64,000 nucleotides of DNA from Anas platyrhynchos (taxonomy: Eukaryota; Chordata; Aves; Anseriformes; Anatidae). The notes under the pieces were generated by a model. The model did no database searches, was not told where the DNA came from, and worked only from the letters and a program-made list of their open reading frames with translations. The DNA lies in the NCBI RefSeq assembly GCF_047663525.1, contig NC_092594.1, positions 38,320,001 through 38,384,000 on the forward strand, in the 5' to 3' direction. The translations under genes were made by a program, and so were the position numbers. Numbering within the stretch: the first letter of the stretch is position 1; each line of letters begins with the position of its first letter. Below are positions 14,701 to 26,200 of this stretch, piece by piece.

Positions 14701-15026
14701 GATCTCACTTTAAATACATACTCAGGCATTTCCATCAGCAATTCCCCCTTCGGAAAGCTGAGCACCCAGCACTGTCACTACCATCAACACATCTTTGAAG
14801 TTCTGACCTCAGATACATTCTCCTGCTTTACATCAATTTCTGTCACCAATCTTTCCTTCCCCATTATCACCTGCTCCACAAAGAGCTCAACATTTCACAT
14901 AAAATCCCCTAGGAAATGCAGAAGCCGTATGTAAGGCTGCAAAGTGTCTTCTGTCCTTCACCTTCAGTGCTTTAGAAGTTTCTCAAAATGTTGGGAGAGG
15001 GGAGTTGTGGTTATGCCATGGAAGGA

Positions 15027-15243
15027 ATCACAGAATTTCTAGGTTGGAAGAGACCTCAAGATCATTGAGTCCAACCTCTGACCTAACACTAACAGTCCCC
15101 ACTAAACCATATCCCTAAGCTCTACATCTAAACGTCTTTTAAAGACTTCCAGGCATGGTGACTCCACCACTTCCCTGGGCAGCCTGTTCCAGTGTCTCAC
15201 AACCCTTTCGGTAAAGAAGTTCTTCCTAACATCTAACCTAAAA
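15027..15243 (-). mobile_element. CR1 LINE, 5'-truncated 3' end
   Basis: Read on the plus strand, this begins with the reverse complement of a CR1 3' end (AATCACAGAATTTCTAGG), then the familiar 'ttggaagagacctcaag' segment. Read on the minus strand, 15243-15102 encodes the last residues of the CR1 reverse-transcriptase protein, with the recognisable stretches RHWNRLP and LEVFKRRLD. Only about 217 bases remain, so it is a dead 5'-truncated copy. This CR1 type is abundant in waterfowl and many other non-galliform birds, as far as I recall. A second copy of the 3'-terminal motif abuts its truncated end. Confidence 0.93.
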
Positions 15244-15245
15244 CA

Positions 15246-15267
15246 CAGAATCACAGAATTTCTAGGA
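15246..15267 (-). repeat. Second copy of the CR1 3'-terminal motif
   Basis: The 18-base motif AATCACAGAATTTCTAGG from the end of the neighbouring CR1 recurs here, at that element's truncated 5' side. It may be the remaining tail of an older CR1 into which the larger copy inserted. Confidence 0.75.
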
Positions 15268-15779
15268 GGGATGATGTGAACCGAAACAATCACAACTCCC
15301 AAAAGAAATGCCCCAGATCAGCCTGAATAGTGGATCAGGCTGCTAATTTCCTTCATGGGCTATACCGGGATCCCCTCCGTGGCTGCACCAGTGCCTACAT
15401 CAAGCTTCCTGACTGGGATTTTTGTTCAACAGTTTCAGTAGCAAATGTCCACCACTCACCTCATTCTGACCAGTCAACTAATGAGCATTTTAGGAAAGTG
15501 CAAACCAGACCTGCAATCCTAATTTCTTTAGGGGGGTTCTGTAGAAGCCCAAATAACCCCACGGCACTTTTAGCATCAACTCTTCTGGCCTCTGAAACGT
15601 CTGTGTTGCCCGTGATGGGTCTCCCTGCCTTCCCCAGGCCACCACAGGGAGCCTCCTGAGCAGCTCCTGGCTTTGCTGAAGCCCCACAGGGCCACGGGAG
15701 AGGTTTCCTGCAATCCCATCCTCAATACGAGGGAGAACATCACAGACACTCCTGCCTGTTTCCAGTTTAAATGAGAAAC

Positions 15780-16256
15780 AGGGGCTATTTTAAATTGCTA
15801 TAGCGCATCGAATCTTAATGATTATTGTCAAGATTTTTTATTAACATATACAACGTATTTACCTACAAAATCTTCCTCCTGCCTACACTGGATTCTTACA
15901 TTCACCAGCGTATTAGTCACTGCTTAATTATCCCTGCGAAGCCTCATTAATATGTATGGCCGAGAGCTCTCTGGCAGGAGCGCATTTTAATGAAGCGGCT
16001 GCAAGGCAACAAGCTGTAATTTCTCGGGGGTTATGCCATGACTAACAACAGCAAACTGACTACAGCGGCCCAGAAACAGTGTGAGGTACGGAGGCAAGGA
16101 AATCAAATTCATTTTAATATTTTAATTATACGCCTAATTAGAAAGCGTTTATGCATCTCAGCTGAGCAGTTGCGGCACCGAACGATGGAGAGCTATGGAC
16201 AGCAAATATCGCCGAAAAGTCTGTGGATTTCCTGCAATCTGCAGCTTTTTGTGGTT
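15780..16256. promoter_or_regulatory. Possible regulatory element rich in homeodomain sites
   Basis: This AT-rich, non-repetitive stretch lies just upstream of the MCCC2-like gene. It contains several homeodomain-type cores, including TTAATTA at 15924-15930 and 16122-16128 and the palindrome CTAATTAG at 16134-16141. It lacks open frames of note. Such composition is common in conserved vertebrate enhancers, but conservation could not be tested here. Confidence 0.3.
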
Positions 16257-16257
16257 C

Positions 16258-16348
16258 AGTGGAGGACTTGGGTTAGGTCAGGGGCTGGGCTGGGTGATCC
16301 TGGAGGTCGCTGCCATGATTCTGTGGTGATTCTGTGGTGATTTTGTGT
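16258..16348 (+). mobile_element. CR1 LINE 3' tail fragment
   Basis: The segment reads like the last 90 bases of a CR1 in sense orientation. A 'ggttaggtcaggggctgggc' stretch leads to 'gggtgatcctggaggtc' and then two to three copies of an ATTCTGTG-type terminal repeat. It is heavily truncated. Confidence 0.8.
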
Positions 16349-16408
16349 AACGCCCTGCATGAAGCGGGGGGACGTGGAAGACCAGGCACTTTGCGGCCAT
16401 CCTTTACC

Positions 16409-16470
16409 ATTCTGTATTTAACACAATACAGAATTCTGTATTTAACGCAACACAGAATTCTGTATTTATT
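16409..16470 (+). repeat. 24-bp tandem repeat, about 2.6 copies
   Basis: Units at 16409-16432 and 16433-16456 differ at only two positions, and a partial third copy follows at 16457-16470. Each junction creates the palindrome ACAGAATTCTGT. The repeat lies between a CR1 tail and the CpG island of the MCCC2-like gene. Confidence 0.9.
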
Positions 16471-16649
16471 TGGTGAGGTCCCAGCGTGTTATTTCTGAGG
16501 CACCATTCTATAAACCCCGTGTAACTCCCACACCAAACACTCTGTGTGTGTGTGTGCGTTGTGCTTATCGCCGACACCGGCAACTCTGCCGCTACTGGTG
16601 CAGCCCCGGCACTCCAAAACGCCGCCCACCATCAACCTTTTTTGCCTCT

Positions 16650-17030
16650 TTTCACTCGGAAAGTCCTAGAGGACACCGTGAGGCCGCCCTGAGGCCTCCG
16701 GGGCCGGGCGGGTGGCGGAGCCGCCCCCGGGGCGGGCCCGGTGGGGAGGACGCGGCGGCGGCTGCCCGCGTAAGGGTCGCTGGAGCGGTGGAGGCCGCGG
16801 CGGGTGTGGGGAAGGAGAAGGAGAAAGAGAAGGAGAAGGAGAAGGGAGGAGGCGGTGGGACGAGCCCAGCCGAGCCGGGCAGAGCCGGGCAGGAGGAGCG
16901 GGGCCCCCGCGGCTCGTCCCGCCCGGCCTCGGTGCAGGCCCCGCGGCTGCCCCGGGCAGGCTCCGTGTGGGGTGCTTGCAGCTCGGGGGCTGTAATGCAG
17001 AGTTTGGGAAGGGATTTTTGTGCCCCCCGC
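16650..17030 (+). promoter_or_regulatory. CpG-island promoter of the MCCC2-like gene
   Basis: This GC-rich, CpG-dense stretch of about 380 bases contrasts with the AT-rich flanks and lies directly before the first coding exon. A good donor (GTAAGG, starting at 16770) and a pyrimidine-rich acceptor ending in TAG at 17201-17203 suggest a non-coding first exon ending at 16769 and a 434-base intron. I see no TATA box, as expected for a CpG-island housekeeping promoter. The first-exon boundary is inferred and needs transcript data. Confidence 0.7.
16808..16860 (+). repeat. GAGAAG purine tract inside the CpG island
   Basis: About 50 bases are almost entirely purine, mostly GAGAAG units. Long polypurine stretches with partial mirror symmetry can form triplex DNA, and here the tract lies within a promoter. 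Confidence 0.85.
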
Positions 17031-17207
17031 CGCTCTAACAGCGCCAAACAACTTGTTAAAAGTGGAAATTTCACCATTCGTGGCCTCGCTCCTGTAGCAG
17101 CCGCCACCTCGCTGATTTCTGCCTATTAATCCTTGCCTTTTCCGCCCTGGGGAGGCTGGGTTTTAATTTGTAAATGCGGTTTCTCCTCTCTTTTAACTCC
17201 TAGGGCC

Positions 17208-20200
17208 ATGTGGAACAATCTCACCTTCTGCTCCGTGTGCAAGCTCGCCCCTAAGCCCACGCCGCTGCTGCTGCCCAGATTCCTGCCTTTAGCTCATGTC
17301 TTCAAAAGGAGGTGTAAGGGCCTCGGTGGCAGCAAGCACCCAGCACAGACACCACAAAACGAGGGGCTGAAAAGGACGAGCAGCCTGCTCCCCGCTCGTT
17401 TAGTAAGTAGCAAAGCAAAATGTAGGCGGTATGCGAAAACCTACCCTGTGTTAGATGGACGCGTCCTGTCCGTGTACCGACATGTGTTCGAAGAAAATTT
17501 AAGGAACAGTGAGGCTGTTGTTAAAAGGTAATGACTGGTTTTTGTGGTGTTTTCAAAGTGTTGATACGTGTGAGGTGATGTGAGCGTTACTTACAGGTGC
17601 TTTTAGCAACTTTGAACCCAGGAAGATCGCTAGTTCAAAACTCCAGAGATGAAAAATAATAATAAAAAGTTGGTTAGTATTTTTTTCTGACCACTTTGAA
17701 GCTTTAGTTTCCTTGCTGTTTCCTGGTCAGTTTCTGTTGGCTGAGGTGCCTGAAGTTAGGTGCAGGCTGTGTTTAAAATACTGTCACATGACATTGTTCT
17801 GCACGTATTGCCAACAACTATTTTTAGGCCTTCATAAAATTTACTCAGGTTTGATTTTGAGTGTAAAGAGATAAATGGTGACCCGTGCACTTAAAGATTG
17901 CTCCTAAATGAGGGGGTAACAGTTACTGAAATTAATCACGGTTCACTGATAAAACAGGAAAACGTGTTTCATGCATTTGGCCTTAAGGATCAGATGGCAA
18001 AAATTCAAAGGCCTTTGTTCAGAGGAATGATAGGGGAGCTGAAAGCCCAGCTATGGAAAACACACTGTGCCCTCCTGTGGTGGCATTTACAACACTATTA
18101 AAATCCTTAGCTTTTTTTCTGCTGAGGTTTTTCGACCTCTACAGTCTGCAGGAAGCCATAATAAAGTAATGGAGTCACGCACAGAGTGGTTTGTAAATAG
18201 TTACATTGGATGGTATTTTTATTTAAAGATAATGCATCTTGGTGAAAAATATTTGACTTAAAATAAACATAAAGCCTTGCTTGTTTAAGACCAAAGTTAT
18301 TGGAGGTACTACGTTTGTTTCCAGTTTTGCTCAGTTCATTATCTGTATTTTATGCTGCCCTGATAATAGCAAATGGTAATCAATGTCTCTTTTTGATGAC
18401 TGTAGTGACACTGCAGTGTTCACTCTGTTAAAGTTCATCTTCCATGCTGTTGAGTATATGTGAAGCCTGTCAAAAAAGCTTTCACAACATGTTGAGGGGG
18501 AGCAGAGGAGGAATTCATTGAATGGGTTCTTCCCTAGAGTAGTTGGAACCTGGAGTTAAATGTCCGTGCTGAATTAGGAATAGCAAATTATGATAGCCTT
18601 ATCAGTATTTGCATGTTTATAGGCTAAAGATGTAGAGCAGCATCCCTCAAAGTCTGCTCTGGTAGCTGATGGTCAGCCCCTCCTCAGGACTCCATTCCTG
18701 GGGCTGCTGATGGTGATTGAAGTAGGGTCATAAATTGTGAAATGCTGCGTTGGATGCATAAAGGCAGCACCTGGGAGGGACAGGTGTTAATTAATATGGC
18801 TTAATATTGTCTCCTAGCTATGATCAAAAAGCTACAGATAGAATTATATTATTTCTGTATATGTGTTATTTCTATATAATTCTAATGTAATTAATTTAAA
18901 TTATTTCACTTGTCTTTGTTGGGTTTGGAAATGTGACATCTGAATAATGAAACTAAAACAACACATCTCTGCTTTTTGTTACACTTTGGAAGAAAACTTA
19001 TGCCTTTGAATTGTGTGCTCTGTTAAGCAGAGCTTAACTGTCATTAACAAGCTCCTTTCACAAATGATAATCTGCAAATGTGAATTAATGTTGTTCATGG
19101 CGTTGGTATGAAAGCTGTGCAATACGTTTAAGTCCTGTGCTAAATCTACGAAAGATTATCTCATAAATTAAGGTGGCTTTCATTAATTGAAACTTTCTTT
19201 TCTAAATCAGATACTCAGAATTGCTAGAGTTGGTCAGTAAAGGAGGGGGAGAGAATGCCATCTTGCGTCATACTCAGAGAAACAAGAAGCTGTTTGTTCG
19301 TGAGCGCCTGAAGCTGCTTCTTGATGATGAGTCTTTTCTCGAACTGTCTCCTCTCGCAGGCCTCAATATGCCTTATGGTGATGTTCCTGCTGCTGGATGC
19401 CTTACTGGTAATTGCTGGAAAGTTTCACGTTAGAGGTTATGGAAAATTCATGAAGTTCATTTGCTTAATTGTTTGTATCTTAAAATATGATTCAAGTTAG
19501 ATCTGAAGATGCGTATGGGCTGAGGGTATGGGCTGAAGCAGCCCATGCTGGAGATGCAGCCTGGAAGGAAGAAGGGTTTTGGGCCATCGTGAACCTTAAT
19601 GTAATTTGAGGGGTGCTGTCTGGGTGCACTGACGAGTATGTAGTGTACGTTAGTTGTGGTCTGCATGTGCTGCACAATTTCCCATAGCATCTAGCCTTCC
19701 TCTCCAAAGTTAGGGTGTTTGTTCTTATTGGGAAATGAAGAAGGATACGAAAGAAGCAAACGAAAAAGATAGTCAGGTTTATGGAATATAACATGGAAGA
19801 GCTTGGACTCTTCCCAACATGGAAGAGTTCAGCCACTGATGCATTATTTTCCATTGTTCTTTGGTGGGAAATCTGGAGGAAACCTTTAAATAAAAAAATG
19901 TTTTAATTTCTTCTAGATCTAATAATTTATTTGACATACCAGTTACTGATTTTTGTGTCAAAAAGTTAGAATGATGAGTCATATAAGCTGATGCCTGTTG
20001 AATGAAAGGGGACCAAGTCAATGTGTGACACAGGCACTAAGACATTTGTTTTGTAATGCTTTTCAAATTATGAACAATTCATTGCACTTCAAAGAGGAGT
20101 TCCAGTTTAAAAAACAACTAGAAGAATGGATTGTGAAATCCTGTCTTTTCTTGAGTCACAGACTTACATTTTTCAGTTTTATGTAGGTAATTTTTAATTG

Positions 20201-23200
20201 CCTTCGCTGTTAACTCAGTCCAAGAGCTGGAAGTCACATTATTATTATTTTTTTTTCTCTTATAGTGATACCAGGAATAAGTTGTATTTCAAGTTCAGTC
20301 TTCTGTCATTTAGATTTTTTTTTTTTGTATGTGTGTGTGCGTTATTAGCTTTCATTTTCTTATTCCAGAGAAGAGCTATGGATTTCTTCCCTATGTGGTA
20401 TTTGACAGTTAATTTGCAGCTTATTGATATCACCACAATGACATCCTAGCTAAAATTTGGCCTCCTTGTTTCATATCTGGTGTCTCAGAGAGTCCTGATA
20501 AACATCTGTGGTATCACTTGTAGGAATTGGAAAAATCTGTGGGGTTTGGTGCGTCTTCACGGCAAATGATGCAACTGTAAAGGGAGGAACTATTTACCCG
20601 GTTGGAGTGAAGAAACAGCTAAGAGCTCAGGAAATAGCCATGCAGAACAGACTGCTGTCTGTGTACCTTGTTGACAGCGGGGGAGCGTTCCTACCACTTC
20701 AGGTAATAGCAGAACCAGTTCATAGAGGAAAACACCTACTGCTTGTTTTATTCATACTCATTTTCTAGAAATAAATCTCAGATTTATGTTTTGTTTTCTT
20801 GGCTGCCTGATTTTCATTCAATTTAAGTTGTACTTAAATGGAGTTTTGCCTGCAAATCTGAGTCTAGAATGTGATTTGAAGATACGTAACAGTAGAGACA
20901 GCTTTGACTAATCTCTCATCTAGCACCTGATCGAAGTTTAAAAGCTTGACTTTCAGCATCGGGAAGAAAGTGCAGAGCAAGCCGGTATCATGGATACTCC
21001 TCAGTGTGCTGAAACACACTGGTGTCCTTGAGAAGTTAGAACATTGTTTGAAGTTTCCATTTTCAACTTCAGAACCTTCAAAATTAGTCTGTATTTTGTT
21101 ATGAAGTCTGTTACAGTGATGCACAAACCTCCATGGCCTTTAAAAATGCTGTTTTTAAAATTCTTGCTGTAGTGGAAAAACTTGTGCAGGTTACTTTCCA
21201 GTGCACAGAGGTCATATTATCACAGACTAGAGCTATTCTCTCTCCAGACTGAAACCAAACACGTAGAAGAAGGTTTTATCCAAATTCAAGCTCTGAACTG
21301 AAAACTAGAGTAAAAAGGGAAATTGTCCTGAAGTCATTTTACAGATAAAGTACGAACATGAGCTTCCACTTCTCCACATTTCCAATTTAAACCTGTCTAG
21401 AACAAATGGTTTTCATAAAACATCGGAAGACTTCCTCTGCTTTTGAAACATTGATGGCCATGGGTGCTTTTGGGGAATTGTGCGATGTGTAAGGGTAACA
21501 AATACAGCGGAGGGTGCTGCATGTAAAAGTTTCTGGTATGCTTGTTAGCGGTGACCTTCCCAGAGTCAGTTACAATGCTTTTGTGAATGAATGAAGCAAA
21601 GAGGAAGTGCTGGCTTTTACAGTTAATACTGAAACTCACTTTGTTTTCTCCTGTCAGTCAGAGCTGTTTCCTGACAAGTCACACGGTGGCAGAGTTTTCT
21701 ACAATGAAGCAATAATGTCTGCTATGAAAATCCCTCAGGTACAGTGTCATTTTTGAATACAAGTGTTATGCGGGTGATAAATAGAGTTCTGAAAAAAAAA
21801 AAACCCAAAACTCTATTTTCTTAATAGAGTTTCTAGGAGCAGGTGTCAAGCATGCAAGAAATTTCTGAAAGCTGACCTTTTCTGTTTGTGGGGTGGGGAG
21901 ATGTGAGTAGTATCTCACAGACAAGAACACTTCTCCCTTAAGGGAACTTCTAAGTGCTTACTGACTGATTTTGATGGAAAGCATCAAATCATGAGGTGGT
22001 TTCAGGGTAAACATTGAGCTCTGTGATGTCAAGAGCAGCAACGCTGTTCATGCTGGTATTTGTGTCTGTAGTTCGTGGTTCTCCAGGCTGCAATTTATCC
22101 TCTTGAACATTCCTGCAATAAAGGTGATGGCTTTGCCCTTCCATTCTTCCCTCTGCAGCACAGTGCTTTGTTTTCGTTTGTGTCCTTCAGGTGGCAGTAG
22201 TGTGTGGCTCCTGCGTAGCTGGAGGTGCCTACGTTCCAACCATGGCCGAAGAAGCTGTGATTATAGATAAAATCGGCACTTTGTTCCTTGCTGGCCCACC
22301 CCTGGTAAAAGCTGCTACTGGAGAATATGTCTCTCCTGAGGACCTGGGAGGAGCAAAACTTCATTCTAAGTATGTGAAATAATTCTCAAAAGTTGTAGAG
22401 AGCTCAGCACGCTTAGCTTTAAAGAACATAAAACAGTAAGTGTTCGAGTATTCATATACTGTGGTGATGGGAAACTGCATAAGAAATTACTTCTTTTTTT
22501 TTTTTCTGCCCTAAACTAATGCATGCAGAGGTGGCATAGCTTCTTTGCATTTGTCCACTTCTGAAGACACTAGAGTAACTCGCTGCAGAGAAGAATCTTG
22601 ATGCTTGTAAAAGTATCTGAAGCAAAGAAGAAAAAAAAAGAAAGCCTGTCTGCTTCTGCTGTTGATGAGGGTTTCATAGCAGGAGATGAGCAAGCAGGAA
22701 ATAAACCTGACCATAGTAGCTATGTAACTGTTTCTTTAATGTTATTTTTCTGTGTCAGAAATTTCTGTAGTTGTCAAAATAGTTTTTTCCTTCTACACAG
22801 GGGACAAGGGTGGATTTGCTTATTTGTTTCTGGCATTCAATACTTTGTATGCAGAAACGAATTCCCAACCTTTTTCACAAAAGCAAATATTAGTGTGACA
22901 GTCAGCTGTGTTTATATATTGTATACATTGTTACTGGGTTTATATCCAAGCTGGAAGTGCTGCTACAGTGATGTAATTTTTAAAGTTTGTTTTACCTTTG
23001 TTGTTTCCAACAACATCATGGTGAGAATAGAGGCCTTTCTTTCACATATGTAGAAACAAAAGCCATGAGGAAGGGCTTCTCTCTACTGTGAATTTGGTTT
23101 TGGTTTGGATTGCACAGAAATTCCTCTGATGTACTGGTTTGAGCTCATTTGTACAGGAATAAAAATGCACACTGTTTTCAAGGAGTTCAGAGATTCCCAG

Positions 23201-26200
23201 GACAGATGAAGGTTTGTCTTTCACTTTGGGTTCTATCAGAATTCAGATTTCATTAATTCAATGCTATTTCCTGTTGTTCTCTCTCTTAGAGTCAGTGGCT
23301 GCAGTGACCATTTTGCATCTTCAGAAAAAGAAGCCTATGAGTGTGTTCGAAATGTTATCTCAACACTGAATTATGAGCCTCTGCCAGAAGAGGTCACAGA
23401 ACATGACAATCCTCTGTATAGCTCTGACGAGCTCTTGGGGCTGGCACCACTGGATTACAGGTGTACTCTCCCTGTGAAATTGGTAAGGTGGCAGATAATA
23501 TATCCCTTCATCCTCTTGGTCTGCTTTGTCTAGTATCTCCAGGTTAACAGGCAACAGGCTATTCTCTCCTGGAGAAATGAAGTACCTGAAAAATTTCATG
23601 TGATTGACTAATCATTGCCAAGCGGTCTTTAGCCACAGCAAAGCAGAATGGCAACAAGTCTGCAGAGCTGTTGAAAATATTTAAACCAAAAACCTGCTAG
23701 AGATAAGATAATTACAGATTATGCCAGCTGATCCCCATCTGTTTCCACTCACTGTTTGAGATGCTTTTACATCAGTGTATCTTGTACTGTGTTGGCTGCT
23801 TTTAGAACATGCATCCCTTTAGAAAGGGGCTTGTGCTCTTATTCCTCCTGTCTCCTTTGTTTTTTAAGGGGTTAAGGCCTTATGTTGTAACTTAACTGCT
23901 TAATGCTAATGTTGACTGAAAAAGCAATGAAGCTCAAACTAAACTTGTTTGAGGTTGAGACAGAAACACGTGGAGTTGCACGGCGCTATTTTTATTGTGC
24001 AGTTTTTGGAGAGGTTTGGTCTTTCTAAGGATGTGAATCCAGTATCTTCGACAGTGGTAAATTCCTGGAGTTAAGGGGATTGGCTGTAGTAAGAGTGTAG
24101 CTTTGAAAGGCAGCTCTTAAAACTGGGTTTAAAAAAAGCGTGAGCAATATGCCACTGAGTATTTTTAGGCACATAAACTATAACTGCACATGCTGTTTTT
24201 TATAAGGTTTTTATGCATATGAACAACTGCTCTGTAACTTTGAAATAATCTTGGAATTGAACTTGGCTCAAAATATACGGTTGGTAAACAAACACAATTT
24301 TATGTTTTGTGCATATTGAGTATTTAGCGAAGTGTGAGACATAAAAGGACCACTGTGATCATTTACTTTGACCTCTTGCATAATACAGGTCTCCCTACTA
24401 TTGGAACAGAGCATATCTTTTTAGCAGAACCGTCCTATTTTCACTCAGATTTCTGTAGGAAAGATTGTACGTCTCTTTGCAGATCCTGAGCCGTCTGCTG
24501 GATGGAAGCAGGTTCCAGGAATTCAAGGCTGACTATGGAACAACGTTAGTGACAGGATTTGGCCATGTGGAAGGGTAGGGCTATAAGACTTCATTATCAA
24601 TATGCGTGGACATATCTGTCTGAATAGCTTTTGTACAATATTTATGGAGTTCTGAACCAGTCAAGAATTGGTGGTGAACTATTTCTAGAAAGCCTGATCT
24701 TTTATCTCTGGGTTCTGTACTCATTGTGTTTCAGGCTGATAGCAGCAGAGTGATTACAATTGAATGGTTTTTGTGACTTTGAACTGATTTGTTTGGTCAC
24801 TCAAGTCACTAGCTGAACAGCTGGAATGTTGAAGTCTCAGCAGATTCTTTAAGAAATAAGAAACAACATCTTGAAGGGTTCCTTCCCAAACTGAGTCGAA
24901 AGCTATCCCACCTCTCACATGGTGGAGATGGAATAATAGCCATACAATAAAACCATGTGTAGTTCAGACCAGACTGTATTACTAACACATTTGTAAGCAT
25001 ACAACATTCAAGACAAATCTTTAATTAAAAATAAAAAGAAGTAATATGTATTTTAGAGACTCTTGTGGTTGAACGTATAAACTTTTCAGCATGACTCTTA
25101 CATTGTATGTTATGGGAAGTGGAGAGCATCCAGAGTTCCAGCACTTTGCCTTGCATTGTGAATTGTAGCAGGACATCTGTAACCTTACCTGCCTCCTGAG
25201 CGTTTGTCCATGTTAATACTTCAACGCTTTATGTATAGGGACTACTCTAAGACTTCTTGTTTGTTAGGTATAGCAGGTTCCTCGAGTGAAGTGATATGCG
25301 TAATTGCATCCTTTTCTGTAAAAAACACACACATCTATGTGTGTGTTTCCACCCTTCCTTTACATTATGTCCTGTCTTTTCATAATTTGTGGGGAAAATG
25401 TTCCTGTGTCTGTTTTGTAGGCACTTGGTGGGAGTGGTGGCTAGCAATGGGGAGCTCACTCATGATGCTTCTCTCAAGGGCAGCCATTTTGTACAGCTGT
25501 GCAGTCACCGGAGCATTCCTATCCTTTTCTTCCAAAACACTGCTCCCCATGCAGCAGAGCCAACAAGCATCTCGCAGGTATGGCGTTTTAGTTTGACACG
25601 CTTAATTCAAGGAATTCCCTAGTTCTTGTTTCACCTAACATTACATTTTGAGAACTGTTAGTAGAAAAATTATTATTTGATCTGCTTTTGATGGTTAAAT
25701 CAAGAAGCTTTGTAATTACTTTGCTTTTAAATCTTCTCATTTCATTCTAATGTTAAGCAGGCCTGTACATTTATCTAAAATGGTGCTGTCAAGCTGGCAA
25801 TGCAAGCTGTAAAACTTGGAATTTGCAATGCTTTTTACATTGAACTACAGCCTATTGGCTTTTCTGATACCACTGTGCTCCACAGAAAATAAGTATTTCT
25901 CTTTTCTAAGGCATTAAAGTACAGTATGTTTTGTCCTGGGCTTTGGAAAGCCTGATAGTAAAACCTGTGTTAGGTTCTCTCAGCAGAGACTATTTCTGCA
26001 GCTCTGTTCCTCCCAGCTGTCACCACTGCTTGAGACAAAGCCTGGCATAACTGTGTTGTGTCTAAGCTTGCTAATGCCTGGGAGAGCTAGAGTTGCTCTG
26101 TATCATAGGTTTCTGCACAGTGGTTATAATTGTTTTGCTGATTTACATCACAAAGTACGGGGTATAAAGGGCTGTGGTACTTAACCTATTTATGCTGTCC

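Larger units (their letters stand above)
1..15026. other. Gene-poor intergenic stretch
   Basis: I find no recognisable protein-coding exon, tRNA or rRNA here. Open frames are short and match no family I know; the longest, on the minus strand at 6640-7497, is listed as a finding. The stretch holds several A-rich or AT-rich simple repeats, listed separately, and non-repetitive sequence with scattered homeodomain-type AT cores. In human the WLS gene lies on this side of RPE65, so this may be the spacer between WLS and the MCCC2-like gene. That is inference from synteny. Confidence 0.6.

Noticed and set aside
16632-17107. Minus-strand open frames of 139 and 151 codons in the same CpG island
   Set aside because: They mirror the purine tract as Phe/Ser or Leu runs. 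A divergent transcript is possible, but there is no evidence for a protein.
16470-17129. A 219-codon open frame on the plus strand through the CpG island
   Set aside because: It contains a KEKEKE run translated from the purine repeat and otherwise Pro/Arg/Gly/Ala-rich sequence, with no start in good context. It is an artefact of GC-rich promoter DNA upstream of the true ATG at 17208.
17133-17207. Extending the MCCC2-like protein upstream to 17133
   Set aside because: The extension would need a TTG start; there is no in-frame ATG between the stop at 17127 and 17208, and a plausible splice acceptor ends at 17203.
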